Made by a program: the position numbers and the translations under genes. Under the pieces are notes generated by a model. The model saw only the letters and a list, made by a program, of their open reading frames with translations. It did not search any database and had not been told where the DNA came from. A DNA stretch of 64,000 nt from Lentzea sp. NBRC 102530 (GTDB lineage Bacteria > Actinomycetota > Actinomycetes > Mycobacteriales > Pseudonocardiaceae), in the NCBI RefSeq assembly GCF_030269365.1, contig NZ_BSTF01000002.1, positions 372,001-436,000 on the forward strand. The letters are read 5' to 3'. Below, piece by piece: positions 16,136 through 24,653 of this stretch (positions are counted from its first letter, which is position 1; the number at the start of each line of letters is the position of its first letter).

Positions 16136-16956
16136 TGCTCGGGAGGATCTCCCGCACGACGGCGGCGCTGGTGGTGTTCGTGCTCTCCGTCTTCCCCGTC
16201 TACTGGATGGTGCTGACGGCGTTCAAGCCCACCAAGGACATCCAGAGCGAGACGCCGACGTTCCTGCCGATCCCGCTCACGTTCGACCACTTCGGTACGG
16301 CCATCGCCGCGCAGGGGTTCTTCTCGTTCTGGCGCAACAGCCTGCTGGTCGCGGGAGGGGCGGTGCTGCTGGCCCTCGGTGTCGCACTGCTCGCCGCGTT
16401 CGCGATCGCCCGGCTGCGGTGGAAGGGCCGCAGGGCGTTCGTGCTGATGGTGTTCATCGCGCAGATGACGCCCTGGGAGGCGTTGCTGATCCCGATCTAC
16501 GTGATCGCGCGCGACACCGGGATGCTCGACACGCTCTGGATCCTCACGCTGGTCTACTTCATGATGACGCTGCCGTTCACGATCGTGACGCTGCGCGGGT
16601 TCCTCGCCGCCATCCCGGTCGACCTGGAGGAGGCGGCGCAGGTCGACGGCTGCACGCGCGGGCAGGCGTTCCGCAAGGTCGTGTTCCCGCTGCTCGCACC
16701 GGGACTGCTCGCGACCTCGCTGTTCGGGTTCATCACGGCCTGGAACGAGTTCGCCTTCGCCAACGTGCTGATCATCAAGAACCAGGACGACCGCACGCTG
16801 CCGGTGTGGCTGTCGTCGTTCAACAACACCTTCGGCACCGACTGGGGCGCCACGATGGCCGCCTCCACGCTGTTCATGCTGCCGGTGCTGCTGATCTTCG
16901 TCGTGTTGCAGGGCCGGGTCACCACCGGCATCGTCGGAGGGGCGGTGAAGGGGTGA
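16132..16956 (+). CDS. dasC: Sugar ABC transporter permease, DasC-like
   Basis: 274 aa, six predicted TM segments. The EAA loop 'DLEEAAQVDGCTRGQAFRKV' and the end segment with 'FITAWNEFAFANVLI' mark a MalG/UgpE-type permease. The start is at the tandem ATGATG (16132 or 16135) overlapping the dasB stop. The stop overlaps the GTG of the hexosaminidase gene. Role: second half of the membrane channel. Confidence 0.87.
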   Translation: MMLGRISRTTAALVVFVLSVFPVYWMVLTAFKPTKDIQSETPTFLPIPLTFDHFGTAIAAQGFFSFWRNSLLVAGGAVLLALGVALLAAFAIARLRWKGRRAFVLMVFIAQMTPWEALLIPIYVIARDTGMLDTLWILTLVYFMMTLPFTIVTLRGFLAAIPVDLEEAAQVDGCTRGQAFRKVVFPLLAPGLLATSLFGFITAWNEFAFANVLIIKNQDDRTLPVWLSSFNNTFGTDWGATMAASTLFMLPVLLIFVVLQGRVTTGIVGGAVKG

Positions 16957-18356
16957 TCGTGCCACTCCCGACCAGGATGGTCCGTCGCAGCAGGGGTTTC
17001 ACGCTCGACTGCGGCACGAGCGTCCGGGCCACGCCCGGCGCCGAACCGGCCGCGCGGCTGCTGCGCACGCTGCTCAGACCGGCCACCGGCCTGGCGCTGC
17101 CGCTCGCGGACCACGGCCAGATCGTCATGGCGCTCGACGCCAAGCTCGTCGGGCTCGGCGAGGAGGGTTACGCGCTCACCGTCAACGAGCACGGCGTGCT
17201 GCTCAGGGCCGCCACCCGCAACGGCCTGGCGCACGGCGTCCAGTCCATCCGCCAGCTCCTGCCGGCGCAGGCACTGCGCTCGAGCCGGGTGTCCGAAGTG
17301 GAGTGGACGTTGCCCGGCGTCGACATCCGGGACGTGCCGAGGCTGCCGTGGCGCGGGTTCATGCTCGACACGGCACGGCACTTCCAGCCGGTGCACGTGG
17401 TGCGCCGGCTCATCGACCTGATGGCCCTGCACAAGCTCAACGTCCTGCACCTGCACCTCACCGACGACCAGGGCTGGCGGATGCCGGTCCCGGCCCACCC
17501 GCTGCTCACGTCGATCGGCGGCTGGCGCACCGAGACCAACGGCGACGGCGTCCCGCACGGCGGCACCTACACCCGTGCCGAACTGGAAGGACTCGTCGCG
17601 CACGCCGCCGAGCGCGGCATCCGGATCATGCCGGAGATCGAGATGCCAGGACACGCCCGCGCGGCGCTGGCCGCGTACCCCGCTCTCGGCATCGCCCCCG
17701 AGCCGTTGCCCGTCTGGACCCGGTGGGGCATCAGCGACGCCGCGTTCGGGATGCACGCCCTCGGCTTCGTTCGCGAGGTGCTGGCCGAGGTGCTGGACGT
17801 GTTCCCCGGCGAGCACGTCCACCTCGGCGGCGACGAGTGCCTGCTGCCCGAGACCGTCCACGCGCAGTTCCTCAAGCAGGCGAGCAAGTACGTGCTCGAC
17901 CACGGCCGCACCCCGGCGGCGTGGGAACCGACCAGCGACGTGAGGTCCGTCCTCATGCCGTGGAAGGACGAAACCCAGGCCACCAAAGCACTCGAACGCG
18001 GCCAGCCGGTCGTGATGGCCCCGCACACCTCCACCTACCTCGACTACCCGCAGACCGAAGGCGCGCACGAACCACCCGGCCAGCCCGGGTTCGTCGTCAC
18101 CACCCGCGACGTCTACGACGTGCCGCTGCCCGACGGCGTGCTCGGCGCCCAGTGCCAGCTGTGGACCGAGCACGTCCGCTCCAGGGACCACCTGGAGTAC
18201 CTGGCTTTTCCCCGACTTGCCGCGCTGGCCGACACCCTCTGGTCCCAGCGCCCCGAGTGGGAGGGCTTCACCACCCGGATGCGCCTCCACTCGTCCAGGC
18301 TCGCCGCCCTGTCCGTCCCTGCCGAAATGAGGAGAGAACGTTGCGAGCACTCTTAG
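16953..18356 (+). CDS. dasD: GH20 beta-N-acetylhexosaminidase, DasD-like
   Basis: 467 aa. An N-terminal GH20b domain is followed by a GH20 barrel from about residue 130: 'GFMLDTARHFQPVHVVRRLI', 'HLHLTDDQGWR', 'PEIEMPGHARAAL' and the catalytic 'HLGGDEC' (the Asp-Glu pair used in substrate-assisted catalysis). There is no signal peptide, so it should act in the cytoplasm on imported chitobiose, releasing GlcNAc. The GTG start overlaps the dasC stop (GTGA); a second in-frame GTG at 16959 is possible. It completes the das locus. Confidence 0.87.
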   Translation: MIVPLPTRMVRRSRGFTLDCGTSVRATPGAEPAARLLRTLLRPATGLALPLADHGQIVMALDAKLVGLGEEGYALTVNEHGVLLRAATRNGLAHGVQSIRQLLPAQALRSSRVSEVEWTLPGVDIRDVPRLPWRGFMLDTARHFQPVHVVRRLIDLMALHKLNVLHLHLTDDQGWRMPVPAHPLLTSIGGWRTETNGDGVPHGGTYTRAELEGLVAHAAERGIRIMPEIEMPGHARAALAAYPALGIAPEPLPVWTRWGISDAAFGMHALGFVREVLAEVLDVFPGEHVHLGGDECLLPETVHAQFLKQASKYVLDHGRTPAAWEPTSDVRSVLMPWKDETQATKALERGQPVVMAPHTSTYLDYPQTEGAHEPPGQPGFVVTTRDVYDVPLPDGVLGAQCQLWTEHVRSRDHLEYLAFPRLAALADTLWSQRPEWEGFTTRMRLHSSRLAALSVPAEMRRERCEHS

Positions 18357-19708
18357 CCGCGTCCTGCGCGGCGCTGGCGGTGGCCGCACTGGCCGTCGCA
18401 CCGAACGCGTTCGCCGCCGACGCGATCACCGCCCAGTACCGGACCAGCGCGTCCGGTGCGACGACCGACCAGGCGGAACCCTGGTTCAAGCTGGTCAACT
18501 CGGGCAGCACGAGCGTGCCGCTGTCCGAGGTGAAGATCCGCTACTACTTCAAGGCCGACACCCCGGACGTCGGCTACCGGTTCGCCTGCTCGTGGGCCGT
18601 GCGCGGCTGCGGCAACGTCACCGGCCAGTTCGGCACCCTCACCGGTGGCCCCGCCGACCGCTACCTGGAGGTCGGCTTCACCTCCGGCGCCGGCACCCTG
18701 AACGCCGGCGCCGACTCGGGCGACCTGCAACTCCGCTTCTACCGCACCAACTGGGGCCCGATCACCCAGACCGACGACTACTCGTTCCGCGCTGACAGCA
18801 ACTACTCGGCGTCGAACAAGGTGACCGTCCACCGCGGCAGCACGCTGCTGTGGGGCACCCCGCCAGGCGGCAGCCCACCCACCACCACGACGACCAGCTC
18901 CACGCCGCCGAACCCCAACGGCCCCAAGCTGTTCGACGACTTCGCCTACACCAGCTCGAGCGACTCGCGCATCAGCCAGCGCGGCTGGACGGTGCGTTCG
19001 GGCGCGGGTGGCCCCGGCGTCCCCGGCGCGGAGTGGGACGCCTCGCGCGTCACGTTCCCGACCGTCGACGGCCAGAAGGTCATGCGCCTCGACTCGTGGA
19101 ACAACGGCTCCGCCGCCAAGCAGACCGAGATGTTCCACCAGCGCAAGTTCTTCGAGGGCACCTACGCCTCGCGGGTGAAGTTCAGCGACGCCCCGGTCTT
19201 CGGCCCCGACGGTGACCACGTCGTGCAGACGTTCTTCACCATCACCCCGCTCGACGCGCCGATGGCCCCGGACTACGGGGAGATCGACTTCGAGTACCTG
19301 CCCAACGGCGGCTGGGGCGAGCAGGGCAACATCATGTACGAGACCACTTGGGAGACCTACCAGAACGAGCCGTGGGTGGCCGACAACATCCACAACTCCC
19401 AGCGCCAGAGCTACAACGGCTGGCACGACCTGGTCTTCCAGGTGGCGAACGGCCGGGTGAAGTACTACATCGACGGCAACCTGGTCGCCGACCACGGCGA
19501 CAAGTACTACCCGGAGACGCCGATGTCGATCAACTTCAACCTCTGGTTCATCTCGGGCGGCCTGCAGGGCAGCAGCGCCGAACGCGCCTACCAGCAGGAG
19601 GTCGACTACGTGTACTTCGCCAAGGACCAGGTGCTGAGCCCGGCCCAGGTGAAGACGGCGGTGCAGGACTACCGCAACGCGGGCGTCACGCACACCGACA
19701 ACGTCTGA
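18341..19708 (+). CDS. Secreted GH16 glycoside hydrolase with N-terminal CBM3-like domain
   Basis: 455 aa. Signal peptide to about residue 27 (NAFAAD). A cellulose-binding CBM3-like domain (about 28-165: 'WFKLVNSGSTSVPLSEVKIRYYF') comes next, then a Thr/Ser/Pro linker and a catalytic domain with the GH16 signature GEIDFE (about residue 310), whose two Glu residues are nucleophile and acid/base. It should cut a beta-1,3/1,4-glucan-type polysaccharide outside the cell; the exact substrate is open. The start is a TTG at 18341 backed by GAGGAGAG. The gene overlaps the GH20 gene by 16 bp. A hairpin follows. Confidence 0.8.
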   Translation: MRALLAASCAALAVAALAVAPNAFAADAITAQYRTSASGATTDQAEPWFKLVNSGSTSVPLSEVKIRYYFKADTPDVGYRFACSWAVRGCGNVTGQFGTLTGGPADRYLEVGFTSGAGTLNAGADSGDLQLRFYRTNWGPITQTDDYSFRADSNYSASNKVTVHRGSTLLWGTPPGGSPPTTTTTSSTPPNPNGPKLFDDFAYTSSSDSRISQRGWTVRSGAGGPGVPGAEWDASRVTFPTVDGQKVMRLDSWNNGSAAKQTEMFHQRKFFEGTYASRVKFSDAPVFGPDGDHVVQTFFTITPLDAPMAPDYGEIDFEYLPNGGWGEQGNIMYETTWETYQNEPWVADNIHNSQRQSYNGWHDLVFQVANGRVKYYIDGNLVADHGDKYYPETPMSINFNLWFISGGLQGSSAERAYQQEVDYVYFAKDQVLSPAQVKTAVQDYRNAGVTHTDNV

Positions 19709-19714
19709 CCGCGC

Positions 19715-19748
19715 ACGGGCGCCCCGGAACTCCTTTCGGGGCGCCCGT
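19715..19748. terminator. 12-bp perfect hairpin terminator
   Basis: ACGGGCGCCCCG pairs with CGGGGCGCCCGT across a 10-nt loop. It lies between the GH16 gene and the convergent RES-TIR gene and should stop both. It marks the boundary between the sugar locus and the conflict-gene region. Confidence 0.85.
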
Positions 19749-19749
19749 C

Positions 19750-20850
19750 TCAGTCCCGCAGCAACTCGTCCACCAATACCGCGATGTCGTGGTCGCCGTA
19801 CCCGCGGCGCAGGTGGTGGACCTGGACGTGCACCAGGTGGTGCAGCTCTTCCGGCAGCTGCTCGACCCTGAGTGCGCCTCTCAGCCCGACGAGCACTGGA
19901 ACCACCTTCTTTCCCTGCTGGTGTGCGAGAACCAGCTCCCTGCGCACCCAGTCCTGCGGATCGTCGAGGAACCGCACGCCGTCGTTGTTGGTCTGGCTCT
20001 CCCAGCGCCTGCCGACGACGGCGATCAGCGTCTCGCAGTTGCGGACGTTCTCCTCCAGCGCCTCGGTGAAGTCCGGCAGGCCTGGCCGCATCGACCGCAC
20101 GTCGTAGAAGACGGCCTGCTCGCCCAGCCGGCGGACCAGTTCCCGGTGCAGCAGTTCGGGTACGGCCTCCGCGTCACCGGTGCGGAAGTTGATGAAGAAC
20201 CTCGGCGGGGCCGGCGGCAGGTCGACCTCCACCCCGTACGGCTTGAGGAGGTCGCCCAGCCAGGACAGCTGCTCCGGCGTGTCGAGCGCACGCTGGACTC
20301 CCGACACCGGCGGGGCGGTGCACCGGTGGTCGAAGAGCACGACCGTTTCCCGGGGCATGTCCTCGATCGACTGCCAAAGGATCCCGTCCGCCCACGGCAC
20401 CTTCTCGTACAGCCACGCGGCCCACTGCCGGGTCTTGGGGAAGCTGTCCGGTGTGGTCGTGGTGAGCCAGGAGTCCTGGTGCACCTGCCCGAGTTCTGGC
20501 GTCGTGAGGAGGCGGATGAGGTTGAGCGGGCGGGTCGTCCTGACCTCACTGAGCACCTGACCGGCGAGCGCGGCGCCCGGCAGGATGCGCTGGACCCCGC
20601 GGGTGACCGCGAACTCACGCAAGAACCGTTCCGCCACAGCGGTTTCCGGGGCCGCGGACATGCACAGCGTGTGGTGTGAGGCGCCGTTGCACGCGTCGAA
20701 CCGGCCCCCGCCGAACGCGCTGTCGTGCCGGGGATCGAACATCCGCGGGTCGAGCGTGGCGGCGTGCACGCGGTAGAAGGTCCGTCCGGCTTCGATCGTC
20801 TCGCGCTTCGGAGTGCCGGTGAGATGAGGGGGCGGAGCCATGTCGGGCAC
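19750..20850 (-). CDS. RES-TIR fusion toxin (two NAD+-targeting domains)
   Basis: 366 aa. Residues about 20-180 form a RES domain: FYRV (Arg27), GGGRF (Arg50), 'APETAVAE' (Glu69) and 'GILWQS' (Ser161), the Arg/Glu/Ser set for which the family is named. RES toxins phosphorolyse NAD+. Residues about 215-345 form a TIR domain: 'RFFINFR', 'VFYDVRSMRPG', 'CETLIAVVGRRW' and 'DWVRREL' with the likely NADase Glu305. The start is the GTG at 20850 or the ATG at 20841, 3 nt after the stop of the antitoxin-like gene. Joining both domains in one chain is unusual. Activity of either domain is inferred from residues only. Confidence 0.85.
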   Translation of the reverse strand: MPDMAPPPHLTGTPKRETIEAGRTFYRVHAATLDPRMFDPRHDSAFGGGRFDACNGASHHTLCMSAAPETAVAERFLREFAVTRGVQRILPGAALAGQVLSEVRTTRPLNLIRLLTTPELGQVHQDSWLTTTTPDSFPKTRQWAAWLYEKVPWADGILWQSIEDMPRETVVLFDHRCTAPPVSGVQRALDTPEQLSWLGDLLKPYGVEVDLPPAPPRFFINFRTGDAEAVPELLHRELVRRLGEQAVFYDVRSMRPGLPDFTEALEENVRNCETLIAVVGRRWESQTNNDGVRFLDDPQDWVRRELVLAHQQGKKVVPVLVGLRGALRVEQLPEELHHLVHVQVHHLRRGYGDHDIAVLVDELLRD

Positions 20851-20853
20851 GGG

Positions 20854-21486
20854 TCAGCCCTCCGTCAGCGCGACGGCGGCCGCCACCAGCAGGTCGTCGG
20901 GTGTCCGTCCGATCAGCTCGTACGGCGGCTCGGTGAGCCAGGCGTTCGCGCTGAACCACCAGTCGGCCGCGCCCCACGGGTCTTCGTGGGCGCGCAGCAA
21001 CCAGTTCACCCGCAACACGACCTCCAGCGGTGCACCCGACTCGTCGAACTGGAACAGCGGCACGGACGCACTGCCGTCGTCGCGGTGCAGCTTGATCACC
21101 CCGAACGCGTCCGGGGCGTGCCCGCGTTCGCGCAGATCGGCAGCCGATTCCCACTCGTGCGTGAGAATGCGTTCTTTCGCGCTGCGCGGCCGCCCGTACA
21201 GGTTGACGTCACCGGAGATGGCAACGAGCAGGCGGTCGAGCTCGCGAATTTGTCCCGGGTTGGCATAACGGACCCCGGCGTCGGCGAAAACAGGGTCGTC
21301 ATGGGGGAGGAGCTCGCCGAGCAACCGCGTCAGGGCGTGTGCGATGGCGGCCCGCTCGTCGGCGCTTTGAGCGGACCGCAGCGCGTCGACCAGCCCGCGC
21401 AACCGGGTACGCCCGTGGGATCCGAGCAGGTGGGTGACCCTGTCCCAGTCCGCGACGAGCGCGTCGATGATGTGCTGCACCGCCAC
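20854..21486 (-). CDS. DUF2384 (MbcA/ParS/Xre-type)-like antitoxin candidate
   Basis: About 210 aa. The C-terminal ~65 residues resemble the toxin-binding domain of RES antitoxins: 'VNWLLRAHEDPWGAADWWF', 'NAWLTEPPYELIGRTPDDLL', ending in an Ala-rich helix. In MbcA/ParS families this end plugs the RES active site. The N-terminal two thirds is longer than usual and shows no clear helix-turn-helix; it has 'RLRGLVDALRSA' and 'ISGDVNLYGRP' segments I do not recognise. Several GTGs are possible; the one at 21486 has AGGAG 8 nt upstream. The gene precedes the RES-TIR toxin in the same operon, the order usual for this class. The assignment is probable but not certain. Confidence 0.65.
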   Translation of the reverse strand: MAVQHIIDALVADWDRVTHLLGSHGRTRLRGLVDALRSAQSADERAAIAHALTRLLGELLPHDDPVFADAGVRYANPGQIRELDRLLVAISGDVNLYGRPRSAKERILTHEWESAADLRERGHAPDAFGVIKLHRDDGSASVPLFQFDESGAPLEVVLRVNWLLRAHEDPWGAADWWFSANAWLTEPPYELIGRTPDDLLVAAAVALTEG

Positions 21487-21510
21487 GCGCACCACTCCTG
21501 TTCCGTAGAC

Positions 21511-21632
21511 AGGACATTCTGCCCCGGCCTCACCGTGAAATTTTGGTCAGAAAGAGGACATTTGATTGTCGTGCCCGGGAAATGCGTGGAGCGGGACGTA
21601 GCTTCTTTCTTCGTCCGCACATCCAGGACATG
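21511..21632. promoter_or_regulatory. Divergent promoter region with three AGGACAT direct repeats
   Basis: AGGACATT occurs at 21511-21518 and 21555-21562, and AGGACATG at 21625-21632, between the antitoxin-like gene and the seven-gene operon. The region also has the most A/T-rich stretch nearby (GAAATTTTGG). The repeats could bind the antitoxin or another regulator and tie the two divergent operons together. No -35/-10 pair is clear. Confidence 0.45.
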
Positions 21633-21643
21633 CGTGAGGTTCA

Positions 21644-22789
21644 ATGAGCTCATCCGTCGGTTATTACCTCTCTGCCGCTGACGTCGAAGCGCAACGCAGG
21701 CGCGACTTGCGCGCCGGCGTGGCCTCCGCCCTCGCCCGGTACGACGGGGTGCGGGCCAGGGCGCGCGGCATCGGACTCACGATCCCGGCCGTGAGGGCCG
21801 GTTTCACCGACGACACGACCAGTGACGAACTGCAGGAGCTGCTGCGGCGCGTGACCACCGCGCTCGACCACGCCGACGAGTCGATCAACGATGCCTGGCG
21901 GAGCCGGTGGCAGGCCGAGTTCGGGAAGGTCGCGCGGCACACCGTCGTGACCGGACTGTCCGCGCGGGACGAACTGGCGCGCGCCCAGTCCGAACCGGAC
22001 CGCGAGACGCTCGCGGTGCGCAGCGCGGTCGCCGACGCCGAGTCGTTGATCGAGAGCCAGGGCCACCGCTGCGACGAACAGGGCGTCGCGTCCGCGCGAG
22101 AGGCGTTCACGGAACTCGTGGAGGCCACGACGGTGGTGCGCGCCAGGACGCTGTCGCTGGAGATCGCGGTGATCATCCAGAAGTCGGTCGCGCGCCGCCG
22201 CGCCGCCACGACCCTGGAGGCCGAACGGGTGCGGCTGCTGGAGTTGGTGCGCGATGCCGCTGCCGCCGAGCAGGAGTCGTTGCGCGAGCTCGTCATGACC
22301 ACGGCTGACCTCGACGCGGCAGCGGGCGCCGTCTTCGGCTCGATCGAACGTGAGGACCGCGCCCGCCACCGCGAGCAGGTCGCGGACGCGGCCGCCCAGG
22401 CGTTGGAGGAACTCGGGTGCGTGGTCGGCGAGGAGTTCGAGTCGTTGCTGACGACCGAGAACGAAGCCGTCGTCGGGTTCCGCGCCCAGGACGGCTACGG
22501 GTTGCTCGTCCGGCTGCCCGAGGATGGTCAGTCGCTGCTCACGGCCGTGGTCCGCGCCGACGACCGGGCGGCGAGCGGCGTGCATGCCCTGGCGGTGCAG
22601 ACGGCTTACTGCGACGAGACCCTCCCGGAACTGCACGCCAAGCTGCGGGAACGAGGTGTGCACATCGGTGACGCGCCGTTCCTGCGCGGTGAACCGGGCA
22701 GACCCGTCCCCGTCGCGCCCTCGCCGTTGCCCGGCAGGCAGCGCAGGCACGAGACGAAGAGGGTGAAGGAGCGGGAACGTGAACGCTGA
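21644..22789 (+). CDS. Coiled-coil protein of unknown function, first gene of the AAA/radical-SAM/CHAT operon
   Basis: 381 aa, which I do not recognise. Long Glu/Arg/Ala-rich helices (about residues 10-270) look like coiled coil, followed by a compact segment (about 275-345: 'AVVGFRAQDGYGLLVRLPEDG', 'AVQTAYCDETLPELHAKLRERG'). A very basic tail ends KRVKERERER. It has no signal peptide, TM or catalytic motif. It begins at an ATG (21644) and overlaps the AAA+ gene by 11 bp. The layout would suit an adaptor or structural partner of the AAA+ protein; this is inference from position only. Confidence 0.75.
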   Translation: MSSSVGYYLSAADVEAQRRRDLRAGVASALARYDGVRARARGIGLTIPAVRAGFTDDTTSDELQELLRRVTTALDHADESINDAWRSRWQAEFGKVARHTVVTGLSARDELARAQSEPDRETLAVRSAVADAESLIESQGHRCDEQGVASAREAFTELVEATTVVRARTLSLEIAVIIQKSVARRRAATTLEAERVRLLELVRDAAAAEQESLRELVMTTADLDAAAGAVFGSIEREDRARHREQVADAAAQALEELGCVVGEEFESLLTTENEAVVGFRAQDGYGLLVRLPEDGQSLLTAVVRADDRAASGVHALAVQTAYCDETLPELHAKLRERGVHIGDAPFLRGEPGRPVPVAPSPLPGRQRRHETKRVKERERER

Positions 22790-24653
22790 GGTGCCCGCCT
22801 GGGTGCGCGAACTCGACCTCTCACTCATCACCCACCCGCAGGTCCTGCTGGTGGGCAACGTCCGCGACCGCTACTTCCTGCCGGCGGAGACCGGGCCGCA
22901 GCTGCTGCCCTTCGACCTCCCGCAGGTGGTCGAACGGTCGTGCCGGAGGCGGGGGTTCGCCGCGCTCTCGGTGTTCGACGTCGCCCGCGACCGGCTGGAC
23001 GTGTGGCGCCTGCGCGACGACGAACTGCGGTTGCCGGACGCGTTGAAGGAGTTCATCGCCGACGACGCGCTGTCGGCGCCGGGCAGGGACGGAGGGGCGC
23101 CCGACGACCTGGTGCTGCGCCGGACGCGCCGGGTGTTGCGCGACATCGTCACGTTCCGCGCCGCGCCGATCGGTCTGCTGTTCCCGTTCGCGGCCAGGCT
23201 CGGCTCGCCGCGCGCCGAGCTGACCGGGGAGGGCAAGCTGCTGATGGCGGCGGTGGAGGCACTCGCGCACGAGGCCCGTCCGGTGCCGGGGTCGTCGCCG
23301 GTCATGCCCTACAACACGGTCTTCTGGGTCGCTGAACGCGAGGAGCAGCTGCCGGTCGAGTTCGCGATCTCCCCGCGCACCGTCAAGGTGATCACCATCC
23401 CGGCCGCGCCCGCCGAACAACGGCTCGCGGCGGCGAGGCACGCGGTCACCGTGGTCTCGAGCAAGGCGGGCCAGGTCGTCGACCAGCGCACCCTCGACAA
23501 GGCAGCGGAGAACCTCGTCTCGGTGACGCACGGGATGAGCAACGCCGAGGTGCTCGCGGTGAGCAGCGTGGCCGTCGACCGCGGCCTGCCGGTCAGCAGG
23601 CTGGACGAGGCGGCACGGCTGTACCGGGTGGGCGTGCGGGACAACCCGTGGGCCGTGTCGTCCATCGTGGACACGATCGCGAACGCCGACTCCGCCGCGA
23701 TCGGCGTGATGGGCCAGGACCACGCCGTGAAAAAGGCCGTCGAGATCTTCATGCGGTCGGCGGCCGGTCTGACCGGTGCGCAGTCGTCCAGCTCGCCGAA
23801 CCGGCCGCGCGGTGTGCTGTTCCTCGCAGGGCCGACCGGCGTCGGCAAGACCGAGCTCGCGAAGGGCGTGGCACGGCTGATCTTCGGCAGGGACGCGGAG
23901 CCGGTCAGGTTCGACATGAGCGAGTTCCAGCAGGAGCACGCCCGTGAACGGCTCGTCGGCGCTCCTCCCGGGTACGTCGGCTTCGACGCGGGCGGTGAGT
24001 TGACGAACGCGGTGCGCGCCAACCCGATGAGCGTGCTGCTGTTCGACGAGATCGACAAGGCGCACCCGCGGTTGTTCGACCTGTTCCTGCAGGTGCTGGA
24101 GGACGGGAGGCTCACCGACGGCCGCGGCTCGACCGTGTACTTCACCGAGAGCGTGCTGATCTTCACCTCGAACCTCGGCGTGACCGATCCGCACGCACCG
24201 CCGGGTGCGCCGCCGCGGTTCACCCACCGGGACGACCCGGTCGAGGTGCGCAGGGTGTTGCAGCAGTCGTTCGAGTTCTTCTTCGACAACAAGATCGGCA
24301 GACCTGAGCTGCGCAACCGGCTCGGGGACGCGTTCATCGCGATGGACTTCATCCAACCCGAGATCGTCCCCGCGCTGCTGGACAAGGCGCTCACGTCGGT
24401 CGTGCGCCGGATGGACGTCGTGCACCGGGTGCGGCTCGAGATCGGGCAGGCCGCGCGCAGGACGTTGTACGACAAGGCGGTCGAGAACCTCGGGCACGGC
24501 GGACGCGGGGTGAACAACGCGGTCGAGACGGCTTTGATCAACCCGCTGTCGGAGATGGTGCTGCGGCAACCACCGGTACCCGACGAGACCTGGCGAATCG
24601 ATGCGCTGGTCGCGGAAGCGCAGGGGTGGCGGGTTGAGGTGACGCGGTGCTGA
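22779..24653 (+). CDS. ClpB-D2-like AAA+ ATPase with unusual N-terminal half
   Basis: 624 aa. The C-terminal half is a ClpA/B D2-type AAA+ module: Walker A GPTGVGKTELAK (about 351-362), 'RFDMSEFQQEHARERLVGAPPG' cut over pore-loop and dimer regions, Walker B LLFDEIDKAHP, sensor 1 IFTSNLG and an Arg-finger region RPELRNRLGD, followed by the small D2 lid. The N-terminal ~300 residues carry AAA-like strands ('QVLLVGNVRDRY', 'VIT' sensor-like and a helical lid) but no Walker A, so this looks like a dead or non-AAA domain. It should remodel or unfold proteins. It overlaps both neighbours. Confidence 0.85.
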   Translation: MNAEVPAWVRELDLSLITHPQVLLVGNVRDRYFLPAETGPQLLPFDLPQVVERSCRRRGFAALSVFDVARDRLDVWRLRDDELRLPDALKEFIADDALSAPGRDGGAPDDLVLRRTRRVLRDIVTFRAAPIGLLFPFAARLGSPRAELTGEGKLLMAAVEALAHEARPVPGSSPVMPYNTVFWVAEREEQLPVEFAISPRTVKVITIPAAPAEQRLAAARHAVTVVSSKAGQVVDQRTLDKAAENLVSVTHGMSNAEVLAVSSVAVDRGLPVSRLDEAARLYRVGVRDNPWAVSSIVDTIANADSAAIGVMGQDHAVKKAVEIFMRSAAGLTGAQSSSSPNRPRGVLFLAGPTGVGKTELAKGVARLIFGRDAEPVRFDMSEFQQEHARERLVGAPPGYVGFDAGGELTNAVRANPMSVLLFDEIDKAHPRLFDLFLQVLEDGRLTDGRGSTVYFTESVLIFTSNLGVTDPHAPPGAPPRFTHRDDPVEVRRVLQQSFEFFFDNKIGRPELRNRLGDAFIAMDFIQPEIVPALLDKALTSVVRRMDVVHRVRLEIGQAARRTLYDKAVENLGHGGRGVNNAVETALINPLSEMVLRQPPVPDETWRIDALVAEAQGWRVEVTRC

